Shown here in pieces: positions 52,364-63,196 of a stretch of DNA of 64,000 nucleotides; within the stretch, counting starts at the first letter, position 1; each line of letters begins with the position of its first letter. The position numbers and the translations under genes are program-made. The stretch lies in NCBI RefSeq assembly GCF_030504955.1, contig NZ_JAUKTR010000001.1, forward strand, positions 1-64,000, written 5' to 3'. This DNA is from Peiella sedimenti (GTDB lineage Bacteria; Pseudomonadota; Alphaproteobacteria; Caulobacterales; Caulobacteraceae). Under the pieces are notes generated by a model that was given only the letters and a program-made list of their open reading frames with translations, ran no database searches and was not told where the DNA came from.

Positions 52364-53080
52364 TCAGTCCCGCGGGGTCGTCTTCGCCTGCCGCTCCAGC
52401 CAGGCGGCCCACAGTTCGGGGCGCCTTTCCTTCGTGGCCTGCTCCCTCTGCTCCTGTCGCCAGCGCGCCACCTTGGCGTGGTCGCCGGACAGCAGGACCT
52501 CGGGGATGTCGCGCCCTTCGAACGTCCGCGGCCTTGTGAACTGCGGATGCTCGAGGAGCCCGTCCTCGAAACTCTCGACCTCGGTGCTTTCGGCCTGCCC
52601 CAGAACGCCCGGGACCAGCCGCACCGCGGCCTCGATCGCCACCATCGCCGCCGCCTCGCCGCCGGCGAGAACCGCGTCGCCGACGGCGACCTCCTCGAAC
52701 CCGCGCGCGTCCAGCACGCGTTGATCCACCCCCTCGAAGCGTCCGCAAAGGACGATCAGTCCTTCGCCTCGGCTCCACTCACGCACGCGCGCTTGGGTCA
52801 GGGGCCGGCCCCGCGCGCTCATGTACAAAAGCGGCCGTGGCGAGGCCGGGAGGCTGTCTAGCGCCCTGGCCACCACGTCCGCCTTCAGAACCTGTCCCGG
52901 GCCGCCACCCGCAGGGGTGTCGTCCAGGAAGCCGCGCTTATCTGTCGAAAAGCCGCGAATGTCCACCGTTTCCAGCGACCACAGCCCCTTCTCGCGCCAG
53001 GCGGTCCCGATCAGCGAGACGCCCAGCGGCCCGGGAAAGGCCTCGGGAAACATGGTCAGGACGGTGACGGTGAAGGACAT
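52364..53080 (-). CDS. trmD: tRNA (guanine-N1)-methyltransferase TrmD
   Basis: A 238-residue SPOUT methyltransferase. It has [30 protein letters not shown], the SAM-knot residues [16 protein letters not shown] and [17 protein letters not shown], and [30 protein letters not shown], all family-defining. It makes m1G37 in tRNAs reading CNN and prevents frameshifting. No rimM upstream; the neighbour on that side is mscL on the same strand, 37 bp away. Confidence 0.97.
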   Translation of the reverse strand: MSFTVTVLTMFPEAFPGPLGVSLIGTAWREKGLWSLETVDIRGFSTDKRGFLDDTPAGGGPGQVLKADVVARALDSLPASPRPLLYMSARGRPLTQARVREWSRGEGLIVLCGRFEGVDQRVLDARGFEEVAVGDAVLAGGEAAAMVAIEAAVRLVPGVLGQAESTEVESFEDGLLEHPQFTRPRTFEGRDIPEVLLSGDHAKVARWRQEQREQATKERRPELWAAWLERQAKTTPRD

Positions 53081-53116
53081 GGGCCGGCTGCATAGCCCAA
53101 GACGCGCCGTTTCGCC

Positions 53117-53542
53117 TCAGTCTTTAGCGCGGCCGGCCTTCAGCTCGTCGCGGATCTCTGTCAGCAGCTTTTCCGTCGCCGTGGGGGCTGGCGGCGCGGC
53201 GGGGCCTTCCTCCGCCTGCTTGCGGCGCAACTGGTTGATCCCCTTGATCAGCAGGAAGACCACGAAGGCCACGATCAGGAACTGGATCAGGGTGCTGATG
53301 AAGGCGCCGTACTGGATGGCCACCTTCTCGACCGCCTCGGTGGCGGGGTCTTCCGGCTTCAGAACCCACTCCAGCCGCGAGAAGTCCACATCGCCCAGCA
53401 GAAGGCCGATGGGCGGCATGACCACCTGGTCCACCAGGCTGGTGGTGATCTTGCCGAAGGCCGCGCCGATGATCACGCCCACAGCCAGGTCGACGACATT
53501 GCCGCGGGCTGCGAACTCGCGGAACTCGGCGAAGAGGCCCAT
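53117..53542 (-). CDS. mscL: Large-conductance mechanosensitive channel MscL
   Basis: A 141-residue MscL. Helix 1 (FREFAARGNVVDLAVGVIIGAAFGKITTSLV), the periplasmic loop, helix 2 (YGAFISTLIQFLIVAFVVFLLIKGIN) and the C-terminal bundle helix (TEKLLTEIRDELK) are all present. It opens under membrane tension on osmotic downshift. Start 53542 shares one base with the ihfB stop (TGATG), so translation is coupled to ihfB. Confidence 0.96.
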   Translation of the reverse strand: MGLFAEFREFAARGNVVDLAVGVIIGAAFGKITTSLVDQVVMPPIGLLLGDVDFSRLEWVLKPEDPATEAVEKVAIQYGAFISTLIQFLIVAFVVFLLIKGINQLRRKQAEEGPAAPPAPTATEKLLTEIRDELKAGRAKD

Positions 53543-53832
53543 CAGGCGTCGCCGGAGAGATTCAGCCGCTCGCGCAGCTCCTTGCCGCTCTTGAAGAAGG
53601 GCACCGCCTTGGCGGGTACGTCCACCGCCTGGCCCGTGCGGGGGTTTCGGCCGGTCCGCGCCGGGCGCGAGCGCACCGAAAAGGCGCCGAAGCCGCGCAG
53701 TTCGACCCGGCCGTTCTCGGCCAGGGCGTCCACCATGCTGTCGAGGATGGTGTTGACCACCCGCTCGACCTCGCGCCGCGTCAGGTGGGGGTTCTCGGCC
53801 CCCAGACGGTCGATAAGTTCGGACTTGATCAC
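53542..53832 (-). CDS. ihfB: Integration host factor beta subunit
   Basis: A 96-residue IHF-beta starting at GTG 53832 (GGGAGG upstream), reading [17 protein letters not shown]. The DNA-binding arm has the [20 protein letters not shown] motif with the bending proline in RNPRTG. It pairs with IHF-alpha to bend DNA. Downstream of rpsA as in most Proteobacteria; a terminator hairpin lies between rpsA and this gene. The frame is open upstream by 28 codons without homology. Confidence 0.95.
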   Translation of the reverse strand: MIKSELIDRLGAENPHLTRREVERVVNTILDSMVDALAENGRVELRGFGAFSVRSRPARTGRNPRTGQAVDVPAKAVPFFKSGKELRERLNLSGDA

Positions 53833-53900
53833 CAAGGCCTCCCGCCAGAGCCTTATGTCCGGAAGCGGACATAGATATTCTACGCCTCTCAGTGCGCGCA

Positions 53901-53934
53901 AAAAAGCCCCGGTCAAGGCTGACCGGGGCTTTTC
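53901..53934 (-). terminator. Terminator after rpsA
   Basis: AAAAAAGCCCCGGTC-AAGGCT-GACCGGGGCTTTTCC is a perfect 11-bp hairpin with T-tracts on both strands. It lies about 35 bp beyond the rpsA stop, on the way to ihfB, so ihfB and mscL should have their own promoter in the 70 bp that follow. Confidence 0.85.
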
Positions 53935-53967
53935 CGCAAGGATTCTTACCTTAGGGAAGCTTACGGC

Positions 53968-55674
<1,707 letters not shown>

Positions 55675-55818
55675 GGGGTTTGATTGATCCTCGAACGCGA
55701 AGCGGACTCCGCGCGGGGGGGTGGGTTTCGGATAAGTTGGACGAAGCGCCGGTGTAATCCGGGAAGCCCGCGGCGATCGAGACCTAAGCACGTTGGGATT
55801 TGGCCAGTCGCGGCTCTT

Positions 55819-56469
55819 CTAGGAAAGCCCCGCCTCGGCGCGCGCCGTCTCGACGATGCGGCGGGCCGCATCGAAGGCGGCCTCTATATCCATAAGGCTG
55901 GTGTCCAGCAAGACCGCGTCGTGCGCGCGGGTCATGGGCGCGGCGTCGCGGCCGGCGTCTCGGGCGTCGCGTTTCCTGATGTCGGCCAGCACCGTTTCGA
56001 AGTCCACGGCTTCGCCCCGGCCGGTCAACTGCAGCCAGCGGCGGCGGGCGCGGACCTCGGGATCGGCGGTGACGTACAGCTTTACCGGCGCGTCCGGCGC
56101 GATCACGGTGCCGATGTCGCGGCCGTCCAGCACGGCGCCGCCTGGCTGTCCGGCGAAGTCCTTCTGCAGTTTCAGCAGCTCGGCGCGCACCTCGGGGTGG
56201 AAGGCGACGCGGCTGGCGGCCTCGCCGGCGGCGCGGCCGATCAGCTCGGGGTCGCAGAGGGCCTCGAGTTTCAGATCCCGAGCCATTCGCGCCGCCAGGC
56301 CCGTGTCGTCCAGGTCGCCGCCCGCGCGCAGCACGGCCATGCCGACGGCGCGATAGAGCAGGCCGGTGTCCAGGTAGGGCAGGCCAAGCCAGGCGGCCAG
56401 GCGCGCGGCGATGGTGCCCTTGCCCGAGGCGGCCGGGCCGTCGACGGCGATGACGAGAGGGGCGCTCAT
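55819..56469 (-). CDS. cmk: Cytidylate kinase
   Basis: A 216-residue CMP/dCMP kinase with the P-loop [11 protein letters not shown] (8-18), the NMP-binding region [12 protein letters not shown], and [32 protein letters not shown]. It makes CDP. Its ATG overlaps the aroA stop by 4 bp (ATGA), so aroA-cmk are one operon in the order typical of Alphaproteobacteria. Confidence 0.96.
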   Translation of the reverse strand: MSAPLVIAVDGPAASGKGTIAARLAAWLGLPYLDTGLLYRAVGMAVLRAGGDLDDTGLAARMARDLKLEALCDPELIGRAAGEAASRVAFHPEVRAELLKLQKDFAGQPGGAVLDGRDIGTVIAPDAPVKLYVTADPEVRARRRWLQLTGRGEAVDFETVLADIRKRDARDAGRDAAPMTRAHDAVLLDTSLMDIEAAFDAARRIVETARAEAGLS

Positions 56470-57791
56470 GCGGCGGCGATATCGGCGCCGAGGCCGCGCA
56501 TCAAGCCGGTGAAGCCCGGGAAGCTGGTGGCGATCATGCCGGCGCGATCCACCGTCACGGGCTGTCTCGCCGCCAGGCCCAGCACCAGCAGGCTCATGGC
56601 GATGCGATGATCGCCGTGGCTTTCGATGGCGGCGCCGCCCCGTACTGGGCCGCCTGTAACGGCCAGTTGATCCGGCCCCTCTTCGACGGCGACGCCACAG
56701 GCCGCCAGGGCCCGCGCCATGGCGGCGATGCGGTCACTCTCCTTGACGCGCAGCTCGCCAATGCTGGCCATGACCGTGCGCCCCGCGGCGAAGGCGGCCG
56801 TGACCGCCAGGATCGGATACTCGTCGATCATGGAGGCGGCGCGGTGGGCGGGGACGTCCACCCCCTTGAGGCGAGAGGCGCGCGCGGTGATGTCGCCGAT
56901 CTCCTCGCCGCCCGCCTCGCGGCGATCAGAGATGGTCAGGTCCGCGCCCATCTCGGCCCAGGTCTGGAAAAGCCCGGTGCGCAGGGGGTTCAACATCACC
57001 CCCCGCAGGGTGACCTCCGAGCCCGGCGTGATCAGGGCCGCAGCGAGCGGAAAGGCCGCCGAGGACGGATCGCCAGGAACGCTCACCGCGGTTCCGCTCA
57101 GGGACTGACCACCGGTTAGCCGGACCGTCCGGCCGTCAGCCGCGTCTCTGACCTCCGTCGAGGCGCCGAAGGCGCGCAGCATGCGTTCGGTGTGATCGCG
57201 GCTGGGTCGAGGCTCGATGACTTCGGTCACGCCCCCTGCGTTCAGCCCGGCGAGGAGGAGAGCCGACTTCACCTGGGCCGAGGCGGCGGCGTTGAGGTGC
57301 GAAATCGCCTTGAGATCCCCCCCGCGAAGGGTCAGGGGCAGGCGCTCGCCCTCGATCCTGGCCCCCATGGCCCGTAGCGGATCGGCTACCCGGCCCATGG
57401 GCCGGCGGCTGAGCGACTCGTCCCCCGCGAAGGTGGCTTCGATGGAAAAACCCGCCACGGCGCCCATCAGCAGGCGCGCGCCGGTGCCCGAGTTGCCGAG
57501 GTCGAGCGGGCCGTCCGGCTGGGTCAGTCGACCTTGGCCCGTGACGCGCCAGCGGCCGGAGCCGAGGCGTTCGACGCCGGCGCCCAGCGCCTGGACCGCG
57601 CGTGCGGTCGCCAGGACGTCCTCGCTCTCCAGCAGGTTGTCGATCAGGGTCTCGCCCCTGGCCAGGGCTCCCAGGATCAGGGCGCGGTGCGAGACCGACT
57701 TGTCCGGCGGCGCGGTCGCAACGCCCTTAAGGACACGGCCCGGCGTGGCCCGCAGAAGATCGGCGTCAGGGGTGATGACGGGGGCGGCCAA
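56466..57791 (-). CDS. aroA: 3-phosphoshikimate 1-carboxyvinyltransferase (EPSP synthase)
   Basis: A 441-residue EPSP synthase. Substrate motifs are [32 protein letters not shown] and [17 protein letters not shown]. The first motif and GNSGTGARL (Ala at the position after the invariant Gly) place it with the class I/II family; resistance class to glyphosate cannot be judged safely. The only fitting start is TTG 57791 with GGAG 5 nt upstream, giving MAAPVITPD. It works in aromatic amino-acid synthesis. Confidence 0.95.
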   Translation of the reverse strand: MAAPVITPDADLLRATPGRVLKGVATAPPDKSVSHRALILGALARGETLIDNLLESEDVLATARAVQALGAGVERLGSGRWRVTGQGRLTQPDGPLDLGNSGTGARLLMGAVAGFSIEATFAGDESLSRRPMGRVADPLRAMGARIEGERLPLTLRGGDLKAISHLNAAASAQVKSALLLAGLNAGGVTEVIEPRPSRDHTERMLRAFGASTEVRDAADGRTVRLTGGQSLSGTAVSVPGDPSSAAFPLAAALITPGSEVTLRGVMLNPLRTGLFQTWAEMGADLTISDRREAGGEEIGDITARASRLKGVDVPAHRAASMIDEYPILAVTAAFAAGRTVMASIGELRVKESDRIAAMARALAACGVAVEEGPDQLAVTGGPVRGGAAIESHGDHRIAMSLLVLGLAARQPVTVDRAGMIATSFPGFTGLMRGLGADIAAA

Positions 57792-57896
57792 AGGGGCTCC
57801 ATCCGGCGTCCGGCGAAATGGGCTTTTGACAGCGGCCCTGGGCGGTGGCAAGGGAGCCGCCCGAAATCCTGGACTTCCCTCCAACAAGGAACGCCC

Positions 57897-58349
57897 GTGG
57901 CCAATCCCGAGCTCGGAACCAAGCAGGTCTGCCCGAACTGCCAGGCCAAGTTCTATGACCTGAACCGCCGCCCCGCCCACTGTCCCAAGTGCCAGGCGGA
58001 CTTTGATCCTGACGAACTGGTCAAGGTGCGCCGCACGCGCGGCCGCGCCGGTCCCGCCGAGGTGGAGACCGACGAGGAAGAGGCCGAGGATCAGGTCAAG
58101 ACCAAGCCCTCCGACGACGAGGACGAGGAGGAGGACGTCTCGGCCCCCGAGATCGACGAGGAGGCCGACGTGCCGCCGGTTGTCTCGGATGAGGACGAGG
58201 ACGACATCCCGGCCGCGCCCGGCGTGGGGGTTTCCGAGGGCGATGACGACGACGACGACGGCGTTCCGTTCCTCGAGGACGACGACGACGACGAGTTCTC
58301 GGACGACGATATCGACCTGGGCGACGACGACGAGGAAGAGCCCGTCTAG
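57897..58349 (+). CDS. FYDLN-acid family protein (TIGR02300-like)
   Basis: A 150-residue protein starting at GTG 57897. The N-terminus has the signature [26 protein letters not shown], a four-cysteine zinc ribbon. The rest is a very acidic tail (Asp/Glu runs from about residue 60 on, such as DDDDDDG and DDDDDEF). Conserved in Alphaproteobacteria beside aroA, always of unknown function. The tail is built from GAC/GAG triplet repeats, prone to slippage. Divergent from aroA; a TTGACA at 57826-57831 could be its -35, but no good -10 follows. Confidence 0.9.
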   Translation: MANPELGTKQVCPNCQAKFYDLNRRPAHCPKCQADFDPDELVKVRRTRGRAGPAEVETDEEEAEDQVKTKPSDDEDEEEDVSAPEIDEEADVPPVVSDEDEDDIPAAPGVGVSEGDDDDDDGVPFLEDDDDDEFSDDDIDLGDDDEEEPV

Positions 58350-58387
58350 GGCGTCCGCGGCGGGACAAAAAAATGCGCGGGCGCGGC

Positions 58388-58416
58388 TTGATCCGCCGCG
58401 CCCCTGAGACTAGGTT
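58388..58416 (+). promoter_or_regulatory. Promoter of tRNA-Ala
   Basis: TTGATC at 58388-58393, a 17-nt spacer and TAGGTT at 58411-58416. It predicts a start near 58423, 46 nt before the mature tRNA. The position just after the acidic-protein gene and before the tRNA fits. Confidence 0.45.
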
Positions 58417-58468
58417 CCGCCGCCTCGTGGCCCACCAGACCGCGAGGCCGCCAAACCCGGAAAAATCT

Positions 58469-58544
58469 GGGGCTATAGCTCAGCTGGTAGAGCGCTTGAA
58501 TGGCATTCAAGAGGTCAGCGGTTCGACTCCGCTTAGCTCCACCA
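58469..58544 (+). tRNA. tRNA-Ala (anticodon GGC)
   Basis: A complete 76-nt tRNA. Acceptor stem GGGGCTA pairs with TAGCTCC (one G-T), D arm GCTCAGCTGGTAGAGC, anticodon stem-loop CTTGA-ATGGCAT-TCAAG with anticodon GGC, T arm with GTTCGACTC, and an encoded CCA at 58542-58544. It reads GCC and GCU, the former by far the commonest Ala codon in this genome. Confidence 0.97.
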
Positions 58545-58546
58545 TG

Positions 58547-58578
58547 AAGGCCCGTCGGACCCCCGGCGGGCCTTCTTC
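58547..58578 (+). terminator. Terminator after tRNA-Ala
   Basis: GAAGGCCCG-TCGGACCCCC-GGCGGGCCTTCTTC forms an 8-9 bp stem, followed by a short T/C-rich tail. It starts 3 bp after the tRNA's CCA end. Confidence 0.7.
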
Positions 58579-58623
58579 AATTCCGGCGTCCTCCCCATTT
58601 GGGATGGCGAGGAGAGGGGCGGC

Positions 58624-58830
58624 TCAGGCGGCGGTGTCGCGGGCGTGGACGAGGGCGGCGGCGGCCACCGAGGCCAGCACGGCGGTGAGGGCCCAGGCCC
58701 ATTCCTGAGGCGTCATGCCCAGCGCCGCCTTGCCGCCCAGCACCAGGCCGCAGAGCACCACGAGGGCGGCGGTGACGCGCGCAGGGGTCACGGCGCGGCC
58801 CAGCCGCGTCAGCGCGTCTTGCGATCCCAT
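58624..58830 (-). CDS. Small membrane protein, 68 residues
   Basis: A 68-residue protein with two hydrophobic segments (about 19-37 and 44-60) and a basic N-terminus. No family known to me. No neighbour on its strand. A weak Shine-Dalgarno (AAGGGGG) is present. Coding status is likely but not certain. Confidence 0.5.
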   Translation of the reverse strand: MGSQDALTRLGRAVTPARVTAALVVLCGLVLGGKAALGMTPQEWAWALTAVLASVAAAALVHARDTAA

Positions 58831-58973
58831 GGACAGCCCCCTTGGCCGGCAGCCTCGAACGGCGCCGACTATGGCCGAGGCGTCACGCCCCCGCCATGCG
58901 ACACGGCGCCCGAGCGTCCGGGCATGAACCCCCTGCGGGGTCGGGCGTTTTGAGCGCAGGAGGTCGTTGGACC

Positions 58974-59228
58974 ATGCAGCTGTCGCCCACCAAGGAAGCC
59001 CTGCGCCGTATGGGCGCGCCCGATCTGGTCTATGTGCGCGAGATCAAGGCGCGCGAGATCATGGCCGATTCCACGCCCCAGGAGGTCAAGGGCTTCCAGC
59101 TGCATCCGAACCAGACCCTGTATGCCGTCCACAGCGCCGACGGCGCGCGGCTGGCCGTCCTGGTCGATCGGGACGCGGCCTTCGCGGCGGCCGTGGCCCA
59201 CGAGCTGGAGCCCGTGTCCGTCCACTAG
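58974..59228 (+). CDS. DUF1150 family protein
   Basis: An 84-residue protein of the alphaproteobacterial DUF1150 family (YVREIKAREI, LYAVHSADGARLAVLVDRDAAFAAAVAHELEPVSVH). Small, soluble. Family members often lie beside small heat-shock protein genes, but none is here. ATG 58974 is preceded by AGGAGG at 9 nt, a strong ribosome site. Function unknown. Confidence 0.88.
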   Translation: MQLSPTKEALRRMGAPDLVYVREIKAREIMADSTPQEVKGFQLHPNQTLYAVHSADGARLAVLVDRDAAFAAAVAHELEPVSVH

Positions 59229-59240
59229 GCTGACGCGGCG

Positions 59241-59705
59241 TCAGGCCGCGACGGCCTCGCGGTCCTGGGTCAGAAGGGCGTAGAGCACATCCTCGTCGGC
59301 GGCGTCCCGCAGCGCGTCGCGCACGGCCTCGGAACGCAGGAAGCGCGAGACCGAGGCCAGGGCCTGAAGATGCTCGACGCCTGCGCGCTCGGGCGCGAAC
59401 AGGGCGAACACCAGGTCCACCGGCTGATCGTCGAGGGCCTGGAAGGCCACCGGCGTGTCCAGCCGCAGGAAGACCCCGAAGGGCCGCTCGACCCCCACGG
59501 AGCGCGCATGCGGCACGGCCACGCCCGATCCCAGCCCCGTGGAGCCCAGAAGCTCGCGCTCATTCAGCCCGGCGGCCAGCGCCGAGGCCTCAAGCCCGCA
59601 GGCGCGCGCGGCCAGCTCGGCGGCATGGGCCAGCACCTGACGCTTGGCGGAGGGGCCGGAGACGGCGGAGACGCGGTCGCGCGCGAGCAGATCGGCGATC
59701 TTCAT
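59241..59705 (-). CDS. ptsN: PTS IIA-like nitrogen regulatory protein PtsN
   Basis: A 154-residue EIIA-Ntr. The phospho-accepting histidine is H66 in GVAVPHARSVGVERPFG. It takes phosphate from NPr and regulates K+ transport, (p)ppGpp and nitrogen responses. Found downstream of hpf and near rpoN on the same strand, as in most Proteobacteria, although here two other genes on the + strand intervene. The KefC-type transporter in this window is a candidate partner only by speculation. Confidence 0.95.
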   Translation of the reverse strand: MKIADLLARDRVSAVSGPSAKRQVLAHAAELAARACGLEASALAAGLNERELLGSTGLGSGVAVPHARSVGVERPFGVFLRLDTPVAFQALDDQPVDLVFALFAPERAGVEHLQALASVSRFLRSEAVRDALRDAADEDVLYALLTQDREAVAA

Positions 59706-59825
59706 GCTTACTCCAGAGAGGCAATTCAGGCCCGCCCGCGACCAGCGGCGCGCGAGATAGGCTGATCCACCCGGCGCCGCAAGCGCCGGATGGACGCAGG
59801 TCGATGAAGGTTCGGCGACGAAGCC

Positions 59826-60452
59826 TCAGGCGTTGCCCGAGGCGCCGTTGCCATTGGAGACCGTCCGCTGCGGATCGATCCAGCCGATGTTGCCGTCCGG
59901 GCGCCGATAGACGACCGAGAGCCCGCCGTGACCGGCGTTCTTGAACAGCAGAACCGGATAGTTGGACAGGTCCAGCTCGAGCACCGCCTGGCCGACCGTC
60001 AGGGTGCGCACCTGGGCCTGGGTTTCGGCGATGACCATGGCCTGAGGCGGGGCTTCACCAGGCACGCCGGCCTCGCCGAAGTCCTCGTCCTCGACCTCCT
60101 CGGGCGAGCGCAGGACGGTCATCATGGCCATGTCGGCCTTGGCGCCGTCCGAACCCAGATGGTGGTCCTTAAGCCGGCGCTTGTAGCGGCGGATGCGCTT
60201 CTCGATCTTGCCGAGCGCCCCGTCGAAGGCCCCGTGGGCGTCGGCTCCGACCGCGTGACTGACCAGCACCTGACCCGAGGCCAGGCGGACCCAGCAGTCG
60301 GCGCGGAACAGGCCGCCTTCGCGGCTGATGACCACGTCGGCGTCGCCACCCCGCTCGAAATACTTGCCGATGCCTGATGAGAGTTCATCGACGACCCGCG
60401 AGCGTAACGCTTCGCCGACGTCGACATGCTTGCCGCTGACTTGGACTTGCAT
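59826..60452 (-). CDS. hpf: Ribosome hibernation-promoting factor, long form
   Basis: A 208-residue long-form HPF. The N-terminal domain (1-110) has VSGKHVDVGEALRSRVVDEL and the basic IEKRIRRYKRRLKDHH; the C-terminal dimerisation domain (about 145-200) has LELDLSNYPVLLFKNAGHGGLSVVYRRPDGNIGWIDP. The long form makes 100S ribosome dimers by itself. Lies 120 bp upstream of ptsN, same strand. Confidence 0.95.
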   Translation of the reverse strand: MQVQVSGKHVDVGEALRSRVVDELSSGIGKYFERGGDADVVISREGGLFRADCWVRLASGQVLVSHAVGADAHGAFDGALGKIEKRIRRYKRRLKDHHLGSDGAKADMAMMTVLRSPEEVEDEDFGEAGVPGEAPPQAMVIAETQAQVRTLTVGQAVLELDLSNYPVLLFKNAGHGGLSVVYRRPDGNIGWIDPQRTVSNGNGASGNA

Positions 60453-60775
60453 GCCCCATCAACGCGCTCGACGGGCCTTGGTGTCAAGCCGAACGCGGCT
60501 TTGTGATCCGGGCTTCGCGGTTAATGCGGTCGGGTGCGTCGGGGGGCGCCGGACCGAAAAGGCCGCACCAAACAACACACTTGGCGCCCTGGCCGATGCT
60601 GCGAGCCCTTCCATGGCGGGGGTCGGCAGACCGGCCATTGTGGAGGCTTCACGGCCTGCGCGGACAAGCGGGACCGTCGGCCTGTGAAGTCGCTTGCTGA
60701 TCAGGCATTTAGAGGGATTGCGGTCGTGCGCATCCGGCCCGATGCTGTGCGCCTGCGGAGATTCGGGAGAGTGGC
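60453..60775. other. 323-bp divergent spacer between hpf and DUF4337 gene
   Basis: No convincing ORF. It should contain the hpf promoter on the minus strand and the DUF4337 promoter on the plus strand. A minus-strand TTGACA (60487-60482) is followed by no good -10. I did not find a sigma-54 or EcfG site. Confidence 0.4.
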
Positions 60776-61402
60776 ATGAGCGCCCAGGACGTCGCCGACC
60801 TTGTCCATGAAATTCAGGAAGAGCGGGCCGACAGCGCCGCCAACGAACGCTTCCGCAATCGCGCCGCTCTGCTGGTCGCGGCCCTCGCGGCGGTGCTGGC
60901 GGTGGGGGGACTGGGCGGCGGCAACGCCACCGACGACGCCATCGCGGCCAACATCCACGCCAGCGACACCTGGGCCTTCTATCAGGCCAAGAACATGCGC
61001 CAGACGGCCTACGAGATCGCCGCCGCCGACATCGAGGCGCGGCTGGCGGGCGGGAGCCTCAGCCCCGCCCAGATCGCCGCCGACACGGCCCGGCTGGAGG
61101 ACTATCGCGCCACCATCGCCCGCTATGACAGCGAGCCGGACCCCGCCCGTCCGGGCGACCCCACCGCCGGCGAGGGGAAACGCCAACTGGCCGCTCTGGC
61201 CCGCACCCATGAGGAGGCCCGCGCCACGGCCGAGGCCCGCGACAACAACTTCGACTGGGCCGAGATCCTGCTGCAGCTGGCCATCGTGCTGGCCTCGGTG
61301 GCGATCCTGGCCACGTCGCGCCGGCTGCTGACCGGGGCGGCCGTGCTGGGCGGCCTCGGCGCCCTTTTGACGCTCAACGGCTTTTTGCTGCTGGTGGGCT
61401 AG
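60776..61402 (+). CDS. DUF4337 family membrane protein
   Basis: A 208-residue protein with an N-terminal cytosolic segment, one helix at about 28-46, a long Ala/Glu-rich soluble middle with a possible coiled coil (residues 75-150) and two C-terminal helices (about 163-180 and 187-206). Matches the DUF4337 pattern (FYQAKNMRQTAYEIAAADIE). Function unknown. ATG has GGGAGAG upstream. It converges on rpoN; a GGCGCC hairpin without T-run follows its stop. Confidence 0.85.
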   Translation: MSAQDVADLVHEIQEERADSAANERFRNRAALLVAALAAVLAVGGLGGGNATDDAIAANIHASDTWAFYQAKNMRQTAYEIAAADIEARLAGGSLSPAQIAADTARLEDYRATIARYDSEPDPARPGDPTAGEGKRQLAALARTHEEARATAEARDNNFDWAEILLQLAIVLASVAILATSRRLLTGAAVLGGLGALLTLNGFLLLVG

Positions 61403-61623
61403 GGGCGCCTCGCGGGGGCGCCTTGGCGTGTTCAACGCGCCCCTAAGGGCCTCCGGACCCTCCGCGTACGATCGCTCCCGGCTTCGAAGATGAAGGGGTC
61501 GGCGCATGGCGCCTGAAGCCCGTCAGCCAACCCGGCTCAGGGGTCGGAAACATAGTCGCGCTGGGGCCGTGAAGCGGCGGAACAGGTGATCTCGGCGGGC
61601 TCAGTAGCGCTGACGTGAGCGGT

Positions 61624-63102
61624 CTACCCCGCCTTGAGCATCCGCTTGCGCTCAACCGAGGAGGGGATGCGCAGGGCCTCGCGGTACTTGGCCACGGTGC
61701 GGCGGGCGATGTCGATGCCCGCCTCCTTGAGCAGCTCGACGATGCGGTCGTCGGACAGCACGTCGCCGTCGCGGCCTTCCCCCTCGACCATCTGTTTGAT
61801 GCGGTGACGCACGGCCTCGGCCGAGTGGGCCGCCCCGCCGTCGGCCGAGGCGATGGCCGCCGTGAAGAAGAACTTCAGCTCGAACACGCCCCGGGGCGTT
61901 GAAATGTACTTGTTCGAGGTGACGCGGCTGACCGTGCTTTCGTGCATGCCGATGGCGTCGGCCACGGTCTTGAGATTGAGGGGGCGCAGGAACTCGACGC
62001 CGAAGGCCAGGAAGGCGTCCTGCTGACGCACGATCTCGGACGCCACCTTGAGGATGGTCTTGGCGCGCTGATCCAGACTTTTGACCAGCCAGGCCGCCTG
62101 GGACAGGCAGTCGGCCACGAACACCTTGTCGGCGTCCGAGCGGCTGCCGGCCTGGACCTGGGCGTGATAGCGGCGGTCCACCAGCAGGCGGGGCAGGGTG
62201 TCGCTGTTCAGCTCCACCCGCCAGCCGCCGAGCGGATCGGCGCGCACGTGCACGTCGGGAATGACGGTCTGGGCGGGCTCGCCGCCGAAGGCCGCGCCGG
62301 GCCGGGGCGTGAGAGCCTTCAGCTCGGCGATCATGTCGCGCAGGTCCTCGTCATCGACCCCGCAGACACGCTTCAGGGCCGACAGATCGCGGCGGGCCAG
62401 AAGTTCGAGGTTGTCGATCAGGGCCTGCATCGCCGGGTCCAGCCGATTGCGGTCCTTAAGCTGGATGGCCAGGCATTCGCCCACCGAGCGGGCGAAGACG
62501 CCGCAGGGTTCAAACCCCTGGCACTTGAGCAGGACGGTCTCGATCAGCTCGGGTGAGCAGCCGAGACGCTCGGCGGTCTCATCGAAGTCGAGGCGCAGGT
62601 AGCCCCCCTCGTCCAGCCCATCGATCAGCACCTGGGCGATCCCCGCCTCGGCGGCGGTGAAGCCGGCCTGGCTGGCCTGCAGCGTCAGGTGCTCGGATAG
62701 GGTCAACTCGCGACGCAGGGCGCGGTCGTAGGCGTCGTCGTCCAGGTCAGTGGCCTTGCCCGAACCGGCGCGGCTCCAGTCCGTCAGGGGCGGCCCGCCG
62801 GCACAGGGATCGTCCGCAAAACGGTCGTCGCCCTCGGCGTCCATGGCCTCGTCCGCCTTGGCGGTGCTCGTGTCGGAAAACTCCAGTTCGTCGGAGGACG
62901 CGGCGGGGGCCTCGGGCGCCTCAGCCGTTTCGGCCGGTTCCGGATCGTCGCGCTGGAGAAGCGGATTGCGTTCGAGCTCGGCCTCGACGAAGGCCTCCAG
63001 CTCCACATTGCTCAGCTGGAGCAGCTTGATCGCCTGCTGCAGCTGGGGCGTGACGACCAGCCCCTGCCCCTGGCGAATCTCAAGCCGTGCGTTCAGCGCC
63101 AC
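61624..63102 (-). CDS. rpoN: RNA polymerase sigma-54 factor
   Basis: A 492-residue RpoN. Region I (QGQGLVVTPQLQQAIKLLQLSNVELEAFVEAELERNPLL) binds activators and core; an acidic region II (about 55-105) follows; the core-binding domain, the helix-turn-helix (LKTVADAIGMHESTVSRVTSNKY) and the RpoN box (ARRTVAKYRE) near the end are all complete. In Caulobacter it drives flagellar and stalk genes. Downstream of lptB on the same strand with 94 bp between, the standard order lptB-rpoN-hpf-ptsN, here interrupted by DUF4337. Confidence 0.97.
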   Translation of the reverse strand: MALNARLEIRQGQGLVVTPQLQQAIKLLQLSNVELEAFVEAELERNPLLQRDDPEPAETAEAPEAPAASSDELEFSDTSTAKADEAMDAEGDDRFADDPCAGGPPLTDWSRAGSGKATDLDDDAYDRALRRELTLSEHLTLQASQAGFTAAEAGIAQVLIDGLDEGGYLRLDFDETAERLGCSPELIETVLLKCQGFEPCGVFARSVGECLAIQLKDRNRLDPAMQALIDNLELLARRDLSALKRVCGVDDEDLRDMIAELKALTPRPGAAFGGEPAQTVIPDVHVRADPLGGWRVELNSDTLPRLLVDRRYHAQVQAGSRSDADKVFVADCLSQAAWLVKSLDQRAKTILKVASEIVRQQDAFLAFGVEFLRPLNLKTVADAIGMHESTVSRVTSNKYISTPRGVFELKFFFTAAIASADGGAAHSAEAVRHRIKQMVEGEGRDGDVLSDDRIVELLKEAGIDIARRTVAKYREALRIPSSVERKRMLKAG

Positions 63103-63196
63103 CGTCTGCCCCCGCTCAGCCGGGCCGGAAGGCTGGCCCGAAACTTGCTGTGGCTGAGGATGGCGCGCGGCTGGTTAACGGCGGCCTTACGCGGCC

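Noticed and set aside
61403..61623. Hairpins and short frames between DUF4337 and rpoN as a new RNA or gene
   Set aside because: The GGCGCC hairpin has no T-run, and the short minus-strand frame here is Pro/Ser/Arg-rich without homology.
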